Source: an uncultured Clostridia bacterium
Lineage (GTDB): Bacteria > Bacillota > Clostridia > Oscillospirales > CAG-382
Reading direction: 5' to 3'
Length of the DNA stretch: 64,000 nucleotides
Assembly (NCBI GenBank): GCA_947630765.1
Contig: CANRIX010000011.1
Location: 1 to 64,000, forward strand
Shown here: in pieces, positions 17,734 to 25,344 of the stretch
Layout of the letters: the number at the start of each line of letters is the position of its first letter
Position numbering within the stretch: the stretch's first letter is position 1
Made by a program: the position numbers and the translations under genes
Notes under the pieces: model-generated
Seen by the model: the letters and a program-made list of their open reading frames with translations, nothing else
Database searches by the model: none
Told to the model about the DNA's origin: nothing

Positions 17734-18222
17734 ATGACCCCCGTCAACATCCGCATCGAATCCAACTTCCAATACCCCGGCGATTCGCCGGAGCCAGACG
17801 TCCTCGCCTACACGGTCCCGGGCAAGTGCCTGCGCACCGACGACGGGATCCAGCTGCAATACGACGAACCCGCCTGCACCGGCATGGAGAACGTCCGCAC
17901 GACGGTCAATATCCTGCGGGACGGGGTCATCACGGTCTACCGCGGCGGGCAGATGTGCGACGTGCTCGGCGGAAGCCCGGTCACGCTCGCCCTCGCCTTC
18001 GAGCGCTCCCGCCCGCAGGAGGGGACCTACGAAAACGACTGCGTCGCCTTCCCGTTCGTCGTCCGCACCGACCGATTGGAGTGTTCGTTCACGGAGGAGG
18101 GCGGGTGCTTCGACGTCGCCTATTCGATGGAGATCCAGGGGCAGATGGCGTCTTTCAACCGGCTCAAGCTGGTCGCGACCCCCGCGTCGCCGCTGCTGTC
18201 GAAAAGGGAGGGAACGCCGTGA
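17734..18222 (+). CDS. DUF1934 domain protein
   Basis: A 162-residue cytoplasmic protein of the DUF1934 (YwiB-like) family, predicted as a small lipocalin-like beta-barrel. It shows alternating strands VNIRIESNFQY, GIQLQYDEPAC, GMENVRTTVNIL, DGVITVYRGG and FDVAYSMEIQGQ. AAGGAG precedes the ATG at 17734. Its function is unknown. In Firmicutes, members often neighbour murI or arginyl-tRNA synthetase genes, as here with murI. Confidence 0.8.
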   Translation: MTPVNIRIESNFQYPGDSPEPDVLAYTVPGKCLRTDDGIQLQYDEPACTGMENVRTTVNILRDGVITVYRGGQMCDVLGGSPVTLALAFERSRPQEGTYENDCVAFPFVVRTDRLECSFTEEGGCFDVAYSMEIQGQMASFNRLKLVATPASPLLSKREGTP

Positions 18223-19133
18223 GGATCCGTTTGCCGCAGGACGACCTGATCCTGCTCCCGCGCGAGGTGCTTTCCCGCCTGAAGGAGGCGTCCGGCGCGG
18301 AACTCAAGGTGCTTGTCTACCTGTTCGCGTGGAAGGAAGCCGAACCGGCGGAGCTCGCGACCCAGCTGGGCGTCACCCCGGCGGAAGCGGAGTCCGCGCT
18401 GGCGTTCTGGCGCGGTGCGGGGCTTCTCGAAGCGGACGACAGCGCCCCGAAGAAGCCGGTCCCGGCGAGCACGTCGCTGTTCCGCAACTACGACAGCCGC
18501 ACCATCTCCGAACACCTCGACGGCGACAAGAACTTCCGCGCCTGCTGCGATCTGGTCGCCGAAAAGCTCCAAAAGACCCTGACCAAGAACGACTACAGCT
18601 CCCTGCTCTACCTCTGCGACTACGTCGGACTGCCGCCGGAGGTGGTCAGCGGGGTCGCCGCCTACTGCGAATCCAAGGGCAAGCGTTCGATGCAGTACCT
18701 GATGAAGACCGCCCTGAGCCTGTACGAAAACGACGGCGTGGACAGCTACGAAAAGCTGGAAGCCTACCTCACCAAGGTCGAACAGTCCAAAACCGGCGAA
18801 GCGCTGGTGCGTCGGCTGTGCGGGTTCGGCGACCGGGAGCTTTCGCCGCGTGAAAAGGAATTTCTGGACCGCTGGTTCGTCGAATGGGCGCTGCGGCAGG
18901 ATCTGGTCCGCTTCGCCTACGAAAAGACCGTCGACGCCATCGGCAGACCCAGCCTGTCCTACATGAACGCCCTGCTCAAACGCTGGTACGAATCGGGGTT
19001 CCTGACCCCGCAGGACGTCGAAGCCAAGGACCGCAAGGCGGACGGTGCGACCGCTTCCTCCGTCGCCGGATACCCGGACGCGGACGAATTCTTCGAGGCG
19101 GCGCTGAAAGCCGGATTTGAAACCACGGATTGA
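18219..19133 (+). CDS. DnaD-domain replication protein
   Basis: A 304-residue protein with an N-terminal winged-helix region (LKVLVYLFAWKEAEPAELAT then QLGVTPAEAESALAFWRGAG, about 28-68). Behind a linker it has two DnaB_2/DnaD-type helical repeats; the second ends FAYEKTVDAIGRPSLSYMNA then LLKRWYESGFLT, matching the YxxxI...W diagnostic of DnaD domains. The start is GTG at 18219, overlapping the previous stop (GTGA), with GGGAGGG upstream. It lies directly before a DnaC/DnaI-like ATPase, so both probably work in primosome assembly and helicase loading. Confidence 0.88.
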   Translation: MRIRLPQDDLILLPREVLSRLKEASGAELKVLVYLFAWKEAEPAELATQLGVTPAEAESALAFWRGAGLLEADDSAPKKPVPASTSLFRNYDSRTISEHLDGDKNFRACCDLVAEKLQKTLTKNDYSSLLYLCDYVGLPPEVVSGVAAYCESKGKRSMQYLMKTALSLYENDGVDSYEKLEAYLTKVEQSKTGEALVRRLCGFGDRELSPREKEFLDRWFVEWALRQDLVRFAYEKTVDAIGRPSLSYMNALLKRWYESGFLTPQDVEAKDRKADGATASSVAGYPDADEFFEAALKAGFETTD

Positions 19134-19158
19134 ATCCTAAAAACCACGGGAGGTCCCC

Positions 19159-20103
19159 ATGAAAGTCATCGAAGCGCTCCGCAAAAAGGACGAGCAGCGG
19201 GCGGACGCGGAAGCCGCCGCACGCCGGCGCACCGAGGAGCTGTACGTCGCCCTGCCCGCCCTGCAGGCGCTGGACGCGAAACTCGCTTCCCACGGTCCCG
19301 CCATCGCGAAGCTGGTATTCACGAAGGACCGCGAGGGGCTCGCCCGGCTGGAAGCCGAGAACCGCGACCTGCAGGAGCAGCGCAGACAGCTGCTGACCCG
19401 AAACGGCTACCGCCCGGACGAGGACGCGCCGGTCTACCGCTGCGCCGTCTGCCGCGACCGGGGGGAAGTGAACGGGTCGCTCTGCGCCTGCGTGCGGGAA
19501 CTGGTCGCCGTCGACCGCTATACGTCGACCGGGCTCGGCAAGGGGCTGCTCGGCAAGACGTTCGACAACTTCTCCCTGCGCTACTATACCGGCGAGGACC
19601 GCACGCATATGGAAGCGCTGCTTTCCATCTGCCGCAAATACGCTGAAACGTTCGGCGAGGATTCCCGCAGCCTGCTGTTCCTCGGCGGCACGGGGCTGGG
19701 CAAGACCCATCTGTCCGCCGCGATCGCCGGGGAAGTCGCGAAACAGGGCTGGGACGTGCTGTACGAGACCTCGCAGAAGCTGTTCGACCGCTACGAAACC
19801 GCCCGGTTTTCGCAAGGGTCGGACGAGCGGATCGAACGGTACGAGTCCTGCGACCTGCTCGTCGTGGACGACCTCGGCGCGGAGTGCGCGTCGAAGTACA
19901 CGGCGGCGACCTTCTTCAACCTGCTCAACACCCGCCTGATCAACGGTAAGCCGATGCTGATCAACACCAACCTCAACCGTCCGCAGCTGGAAAAGGCCTA
20001 CGGCGGACGCGTGCTGTCCCGCCTGCTCGGGGAATTCCGCGTGCTGAAGTTCGTCGGCACGGACGTGCGGATGCAGAAGATCGCCGGGGGCGCGTCCGAA
20101 TGA
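19159..20103 (+). CDS. DnaC/DnaI-like helicase loader ATPase
   Basis: A 314-residue AAA+ ATPase. The N-terminus has a coiled region, then a zinc-binding cysteine cluster [17 protein letters not shown] (about 95-111), as in DnaI. Walker A is [11 protein letters not shown] (about 177-187), Walker B is [10 protein letters not shown] (about 237-246), and sensor 1 lies in MLINTNLN. It ends with the arginine-containing [16 protein letters not shown] precedes the ATG. Together with the DnaD-type gene before it, it forms a helicase-loading pair. The stop overlaps the rnhA ATG. Confidence 0.9.
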   Translation: MKVIEALRKKDEQRADAEAAARRRTEELYVALPALQALDAKLASHGPAIAKLVFTKDREGLARLEAENRDLQEQRRQLLTRNGYRPDEDAPVYRCAVCRDRGEVNGSLCACVRELVAVDRYTSTGLGKGLLGKTFDNFSLRYYTGEDRTHMEALLSICRKYAETFGEDSRSLLFLGGTGLGKTHLSAAIAGEVAKQGWDVLYETSQKLFDRYETARFSQGSDERIERYESCDLLVVDDLGAECASKYTAATFFNLLNTRLINGKPMLINTNLNRPQLEKAYGGRVLSRLLGEFRVLKFVGTDVRMQKIAGGASE

Positions 20104-20558
20104 AGTCCGTGGAGCTTTATACCGACGGCGCGTGCAGCGGGAACCCCGGCCCGGGCGGCTACGGCGCGATCCTCGTCTGCGGGAGCGCGGAACGCGAGCT
20201 TTCCGGCGGCGAACCGTCCACCACCAACAACCGCATGGAGCTGATGGCGGCGATCGTCGGGCTGGAAGCGCTGCGCGAGCCCTGCCGCGTCCTGCTGACC
20301 AGCGATTCGCGCTACCTCGTCGACGCCGTCGAAAAGCATTGGCTGGAAAACTGGGTCAAACGCGGCTGGAAAAAGGCGGACGGCAAGCCCGCGCTCAACG
20401 TCGACCTCTGGCAGCGGCTGCTCGTCCAGCTTGAACGCCACGACGTGACCTTCCGCTGGATCCGCGGTCACGCCGGTCATCCGTATAACGAGCGGTGCGA
20501 CAGGCTCGCCGTCGCACAAACTTTCGGAGGGCAAACACAATCGCATCGTCAGCGCTAG
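20100..20558 (+). CDS. rnhA: Ribonuclease HI, with a repeat-derived tail
   Basis: It degrades the RNA strand of RNA-DNA hybrids. The 152-residue product has active-site residues in [14 protein letters not shown] (D9), NNRMELMAA (E47), TSDSRYLVD (D69) and NERCDRLA (D134). The ATG overlaps the previous stop (ATGA). The last ten residues or so (from [10 protein letters not shown]) are encoded by the interspersed repeat that begins at 20529, so the repeat supplies the stop codon. The catalytic core is intact and the enzyme should work. Confidence 0.93.
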   Translation: MKSVELYTDGACSGNPGPGGYGAILVCGSAERELSGGEPSTTNNRMELMAAIVGLEALREPCRVLLTSDSRYLVDAVEKHWLENWVKRGWKKADGKPALNVDLWQRLLVQLERHDVTFRWIRGHAGHPYNERCDRLAVAQTFGGQTQSHRQR

Positions 20559-20755
20559 CGACTTTGTCGCAGCGCTGCCTCGCTCTGTGTATTTCCCCCC
20601 GAATACCCCCTTTCATCGAAAAATGGCTCGGCTTGCGCCAATACTGACGCCGCCTTCGCCGGTTTTCTCTCAAGGAGTTCTGCTCCGAACACAATGTGTT
20701 CGGAGCGGGCGGCCTGCATGTCCGCCTCCGGAACGATATTTTTGTTGTATTTTTA
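20529..20755 (+). repeat. Interspersed structured repeat, copy 1 (modules A-B-C)
   Basis: It starts inside the rnhA 3' end. Module A forms the hairpin CAGCGCT-A-GCGAC, TTT, GTCGCAGCGCTG (20550-20577). Module B is the block CTCGGCTTGCGCCAATNCTG followed by ACGCCGCCTTCGCCGG, without the optional hairpin. Module C holds the hairpin CTCCGAACAC, AAT, GTGTTCGGAG (20683-20705), then TGTCCGCCTCCGGAACG and T-rich ATTTTTGTTGTATTTTT. The same order of blocks appears at 28827 and, reversed, at 39569-39886. Confidence 0.85.
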
Positions 20756-20844
20756 ATTGCAAAAAACCAAAACAAAAATACGGCGCAAGACCGAAAAACG
20801 GTACTGCACCGTATTTTATTTTCCTACGCCGAACGGAAAACGCG

Positions 20845-21410
20845 TCACAGCCGTTTCTGCATCATGTACTCGTTCACAAAGGTGCCGTCCTTCATTCGGA
20901 TCGCGTCGGGTTTCACCCCGGTGATCCGAAATCCCATTTTTTCATACAGCCCTCTCGCCCTGCTGTTGCCCTCGATAAATTCGATTTCGATTTGCCGGAC
21001 GTCGCCGCGTTCTTTCGCCGTCCGAATCATCTCCTCGAACATTCTGGTCCCGATCCCGAGGTTCCAATACGCCTGCAGGAGCGCGATCGCGACGGAAGCC
21101 CTGTGGCGGTCTTTCATGCCGGTACGGAACGAGATCTCGCAATTTCCCGCCAATTTCCCGTCCACAAAGCAGGCGATCATCAGCTCGTTCGGCTTGCAGC
21201 GGGCGTTGTTGATGAAAGCCCTTTCCTGTTCCAGCGTGAAATCCGCAAACTCCTCCGGGTGCCGTCCTCCGGGTGCCGCATCAAATACGCCGTTTCGCCG
21301 GACGCTTGGGTGATGAAACGGAGCATTTCCTCCGCGTCCGCCTCGCGGGGACTCCGCAGAAGCGCCTCCCGCCCGTCTTTTAACGTGAATTTTCTTTCCT
21401 CAAAAACCAT
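20845..21410 (-). pseudogene. GNAT acetyltransferase broken by a 14 bp tandem duplication
   Basis: The frame starts at ATG 21410 (MVFEERKFTLKDGREALLRS, with AAAGGA upstream) and continues to GETAYLMRHPE. There the 14-base unit TCCTCCGGGTGCCG occurs twice in a row (plus strand 21251-21264 and 21265-21278), which shifts the frame. The remainder is readable in another frame: EEFADFTLEQERAF, then LMIACFVDGKLAGN, the acetyl-CoA loop region YWNLGIGTRMFEEM and GFRITGV. Removing one unit restores a continuous GNAT of about 183 residues. A restart at the ATG at 21180 would yield only the C-terminal 111 residues. Confidence 0.88.
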
Positions 21411-21643
21411 TGTCCTTTCCCCCAAAAATCCGATTTTTTCCACGCAAAAACGGTGCAGCGAGCGCTTCGCGGGAGCTGGTGACAGCCGGGTCGCGACGGC
21501 AAAAACCGAGCGAGCACCGAACGCAACCCCCAAGGCAGGAAGGCATGACCCTTCATAAATATATCCCCCGAAATCGACAACGTCGATTTCGCACTGCGGG
21601 GGTGTGGGGGTTGTCACAACCCCCACCGTATCCCTCGTACCCC
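21411..21643. other. Gene-free stretch with palindromes
   Basis: It contains two perfect palindromic hairpins (GAAATCGAC-AAC-GTCGATTTC and GGGGGTTGT-CA-CAACCCCC) just downstream of the isomerase gene on the minus strand. Neither has a T tail, so their role as terminators is doubtful. Confidence 0.45.
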
Positions 21644-22417
21644 TTACGCACGCCCCTCGATCAACGCCTCCACCCGGCACGCGGCGGAGAACGCTTCGCG
21701 GGCGAATCGGTACGGGTCGGTCGACGCGCTTTTCAGCTCCAGCGTGAGCGGAAGCGCCGGATTCGCGTCGAAGTACGGGCGCAGGCGGGAGGCGACGCGG
21801 CGGAAATCGATGGACCCGGTGAACGGCAAAAGGTGGTCGTCCCGTTCGCCGAAATTGTCGTGCAGGTGGATCGAAACCAAGTCGTTTCCGTAGCGTTCGA
21901 GAACGCCGCGCCCGCCGTCGTAGAGGTTCTCGTGCCCGCAATCGAAGCAGAACTTCCGCGCAGGCGAGGACAGGTTCGCGAACAGGTCGGCGAGGTAGGA
22001 CGTCTTGCGCAGGTTCTCGAACGCGACGGCAACCCGTAACCGCTCCGCCTCGCGGCAGATCGACGCGTACCGCGCAAGCCCTACTTCGTTGAACGCGGGC
22101 GGAAAATCCCCGCTCGATAGATGCAGCACCACGACCGGCACGCCGCAGGCGGCCGCCCCGCGTACGCAGGCACGGAAGTAGTCCGCTCGCGCTTCCCCGA
22201 CAGGCCCGTCCAGCCAGATCTCGTTGACCCCGTGGTACTCCGCGTGGACGGTTTCGACCGCAAGCCCCGCCGCCGACGCGGCGGAAACCGCACGGACCCC
22301 TTCGCCGGCAAAGCCCCACATCACGAACGTGTGCGTGAACCCGGCACGGGAAAGCGCATCGGCGCAGACGGACGGCGGGACCGACGCGTCAAACCGCAAG
22401 TTGCAGGACTTGATCAT
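21644..22417 (-). CDS. Sugar phosphate isomerase/epimerase (TIM barrel, AP endonuclease 2 family)
   Basis: A 257-residue protein of the xylose isomerase-like TIM-barrel superfamily. It has metal-site patterns VVLHLSSGD, VAFENLRKTSY (the metal Glu), FCFDCGHENLY, VSIHLHDNFGERDDHLLPF then TGSIDF, and a closing TLELKS. The exact sugar is not identifiable. The start at 22417 overlaps the PBP1A stop (ATGA), so it is co-transcribed with the penicillin-binding protein. Confidence 0.82.
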   Translation of the reverse strand: MIKSCNLRFDASVPPSVCADALSRAGFTHTFVMWGFAGEGVRAVSAASAAGLAVETVHAEYHGVNEIWLDGPVGEARADYFRACVRGAAACGVPVVVLHLSSGDFPPAFNEVGLARYASICREAERLRVAVAFENLRKTSYLADLFANLSSPARKFCFDCGHENLYDGGRGVLERYGNDLVSIHLHDNFGERDDHLLPFTGSIDFRRVASRLRPYFDANPALPLTLELKSASTDPYRFAREAFSAACRVEALIEGRA

Positions 22418-25323
22418 GGCGTTCCCTCACTCGACGAACCGCCCTCACCCGGCGAACCGCTGTGCAGGTGCTCGGAACAGACCCGGTTGTAGACCGTCCC
22501 GCCGCTCGACCCGGGGAACTCGTCCTCGCCGTACAGGTTGTAGTAGAACGGCACGTCCCGCACGGACGGGTAGACGTAATTCGACGGCACGTCAATATAA
22601 ATATAGGAAGCGTCCGAAATGCGCACATTGCGCGCGAAGGTGCGTTCGGACTTTTCCAGCCGCCGGAAGCCGACCGTGACCAGACTGCTTTCCGGGCAGT
22701 CACATCCGGGCATGCAGATCGCCTGCGTGTTCCGATCCCACTGCACGGCAATGTGCTTGTCGCAGGTCTCCACGGGCGGGTCCGCCTTGAGGTAATAGAA
22801 ATCGTCAGTCACGACAGACGCACCGCCGAGGTAATGACCGATGTCGTTCTCGCACGCGTCGGTCGCGAGCTTGCCGGAGATCGTGCAGATGCGCATCCCC
22901 GTCCCCTTCGCGTAGGCGACGGCATTCGGCTGCGCGAACGCCTTTGAATAGGGAATGCCCGCTTCCTCGTAGTATTCGTAGATCATGCGGAACGCGCTGT
23001 TCCAAAGCCCTGCGGCCGCGCCGCCCTTGGCGGTGATGGTCTTGTTGTTGTCGTAGCCGTACCAGCACGCCCCGACGAGGTCCGGCGTATAGCCGCAGAA
23101 GTAGAGGTCCTTGTTGTCGTTGGTCGTGCCGGTCTTGGCGGCGACCTCCAGACCGAACGGCTTGTAGAAGTCGATGTAGTTCCGCGCCGTACCGTTCGGG
23201 CCGGTGATGACCTTTTCGAGAAGCTTGGTTATCATAAACGCCGTCGCTTCGGAGTAGAGCTGCTCCGGCTCCTGTCGGTTATCCAGCACGATGTTGCCCT
23301 GCGCGTCCCGCACGACCGAGTAGGTCCGCGCATGCGAGGTCAGCCCGCCGTTCGCGAAACAGGCGTACGCCTGCGTCATTTCACGCACGGTCACGCCGAA
23401 CGTGAACGACCCGAGCGACAGCGGCGAAAGCGCCGCGTCGGAGAAGGTCTTGCCGTTCGGGGCAGTGTAGTTCTGCACCAACGTCGTAAAACCGGAACGC
23501 ACCATATTGTCGAACACGTTCTGCACGCCGAGCGCCTGGCAGGTCTTGACAGCGACCGTGTTGAGCGAGCGCTGGATGGCGTTCTCCAGCGAGCTGCGGC
23601 CGGTGTAATTCTTCGTGGCGTTGTTCGGCCAGAAGCCGGTGGCCTCGTCGTACAGCGCCGGTACGTCGTCGCACGGGCCGACGTAGTTGTACAGCCCCGT
23701 GTCCAGCGCGTAGGCGTAGACGGCGACCGGCTTGACCGACGAACCGCACTGCCGCTTGCTTTGCGTGGCGCGGTTGAGCCCGCGGCTGATCTTCTTTTCC
23801 CCACGTCCGCCGACGATGCCGAGCAGGTTCCCTGTCTTGGGGTCCATCACGCACATCGCCGACTGCGCCTGAATGCCCGTCGTGGCGGGCCAGTAGCTTT
23901 CGTCGGTGTAGACGGTTTCGAGGATGCTCTGGATCTTCGGATCGACGCAGGTGACGATCTGCAGACCGCCCGAATAGAGTTTGAGGGACGCGCTGCGCTC
24001 GTCAAGCCCATATTCCTCCATCAAATCGTCGATCACGTCGTCGATGACGGCGTCAATGTAATAGGAATGCACCTTTTCCGTGTAGACGTAGTTCTCCGAA
24101 CCCTCCGCCAGCTGTAACGGAGAATCGTAGGCTTCGTCGAACTGCTCCTGCGTGATCTTCCCCTGTCGAAGCATCTCGCGCAGGACGAGGTTGCGCCGTT
24201 CGAGGTTCTGCTGGGGGTTGATCAGCGGGTCGTACTGCACCGGCGACTTGCCGATGGACGCGATTGCGGCGCACTCGTTGAGCGTCAGGTCGCTCAGCTC
24301 TTTGCCAAAGTATTCCTCAGCAGCCGCCCGAACCCCGTAGCACCCCTCTGAAAGGGAGATCGTGTTAAGGTACATTGTTAGGATCTCCGGCTTGTCGTAG
24401 GTCAATTCGACGTTGCGGGCGCGATAAATCTCCTGAATCTTTCGCTGCATGGTGTTCTGGTTATCACCCGTGACGTTCTTGATGAGCTGCTGCGTGATCG
24501 TCGAACCGCCGTACTGCGAGCCGGATGGCACGAAGAAGTTATAGACCGCCGAAAGCGTCCGCTTGGTGTCCACTCCGTGATGCTCCCAGAACCGCTGGTC
24601 CTCAATGCAGATATACGCGTCGATAAGCATTTCCGGGATGTCGTCATAGGGGACCCAAAGGCGGTTTTCGCCCGCGGACAGCCGGTCGTCCTCCATTTCG
24701 ACGAGGTTGCCCGCCCGGTCCTCGTAGTAGAGCTCCGTCGTCAGAGAGGATTCGTATTGGAGGTTTTCCAACTCCGGCACGTCGTCGTCGGAAAATTCCT
24801 GCAGATAGGCCATGAAACTGATGCCCACCACGGCGCCGACAATGACCCCGACGAGCAGAACCGTGAACACGACGCTGAGCGTATAGGTGACCGCCTTGCG
24901 CAGGATAAACAGCAGAGTCTTTCCCGAGTACTTCCCGATTTTTCCCACGACCCGAAGCGCTTTCCTGCTCTTTTCGCCGTTTTTGTCGGCGTCGGACGCG
25001 CCGTTCGGGTCCGATTCGTCCCCGCCGTCGTCCGGGAACAGTCCGCCCGCGACCCGGGTCTTGCCGTTCGCGTCGCCGATCCTGCCGTCGGGCACGTCAA
25101 AAAGGCGCGTTTCGCCGCCGTTCGGACTGCCGCCCGTCGGGGCAAGGGGGTCGTCGAAAACCCCTTCCTCTTTTTCCTCATTCGGACTGCCGTCCGACGG
25201 GACGAGGAGGTCGTCGAAGAGCCCTTCCTCTTTTTCCTCATTCGGACCGCCGTCCGACGGGACGAGAAGGTCGTCAAAAAATTCTTTTTCTTTTTCCTCG
25301 CGGGAACCGTTCTCCTTCTCCAT
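22414..25323 (-). CDS. Bifunctional penicillin-binding protein 1A
   Basis: A 969-residue peptidoglycan glycosyltransferase/transpeptidase anchored by one membrane segment (VFTVLLVGVIVGAVVGISFM, about residue 150). The GT51 domain has IEDQRFWEHHG and GGSTITQQLIKN. The transpeptidase has SSVK (SxxK), RSLN (SxN) and AAKTGTTND (KTG). The cytoplasmic N-terminus of about 130 residues is unusual: it consists of 20-residue tandem repeats (EEKEEGLFDDLLVPSDGSPN) encoded by a 60 bp DNA repeat. The C-terminal tail is Ser/Gly-rich. An isomerase gene overlaps its end. Confidence 0.93.
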   Translation of the reverse strand: MEKENGSREEKEKEFFDDLLVPSDGGPNEEKEEGLFDDLLVPSDGSPNEEKEEGVFDDPLAPTGGSPNGGETRLFDVPDGRIGDANGKTRVAGGLFPDDGGDESDPNGASDADKNGEKSRKALRVVGKIGKYSGKTLLFILRKAVTYTLSVVFTVLLVGVIVGAVVGISFMAYLQEFSDDDVPELENLQYESSLTTELYYEDRAGNLVEMEDDRLSAGENRLWVPYDDIPEMLIDAYICIEDQRFWEHHGVDTKRTLSAVYNFFVPSGSQYGGSTITQQLIKNVTGDNQNTMQRKIQEIYRARNVELTYDKPEILTMYLNTISLSEGCYGVRAAAEEYFGKELSDLTLNECAAIASIGKSPVQYDPLINPQQNLERRNLVLREMLRQGKITQEQFDEAYDSPLQLAEGSENYVYTEKVHSYYIDAVIDDVIDDLMEEYGLDERSASLKLYSGGLQIVTCVDPKIQSILETVYTDESYWPATTGIQAQSAMCVMDPKTGNLLGIVGGRGEKKISRGLNRATQSKRQCGSSVKPVAVYAYALDTGLYNYVGPCDDVPALYDEATGFWPNNATKNYTGRSSLENAIQRSLNTVAVKTCQALGVQNVFDNMVRSGFTTLVQNYTAPNGKTFSDAALSPLSLGSFTFGVTVREMTQAYACFANGGLTSHARTYSVVRDAQGNIVLDNRQEPEQLYSEATAFMITKLLEKVITGPNGTARNYIDFYKPFGLEVAAKTGTTNDNKDLYFCGYTPDLVGACWYGYDNNKTITAKGGAAAGLWNSAFRMIYEYYEEAGIPYSKAFAQPNAVAYAKGTGMRICTISGKLATDACENDIGHYLGGASVVTDDFYYLKADPPVETCDKHIAVQWDRNTQAICMPGCDCPESSLVTVGFRRLEKSERTFARNVRISDASYIYIDVPSNYVYPSVRDVPFYYNLYGEDEFPGSSGGTVYNRVCSEHLHSGSPGEGGSSSEGTP
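25081..25283 (-). repeat. 60 bp in-frame tandem repeat in the PBP1A gene
   Basis: About three units of exactly 60 bp are in register at 25141, 25201 and 25261, with a weaker one at 25081. They share TCGTCGAAGAGCCCTTCCTC and the TTCGGACNGCCGTCCGACGG block. They encode the 20-residue cytoplasmic repeats of PBP1A and may vary in number between strains. Confidence 0.85.
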
Positions 25324-25344
25324 CTATTGATGCTCCATCCTTTC

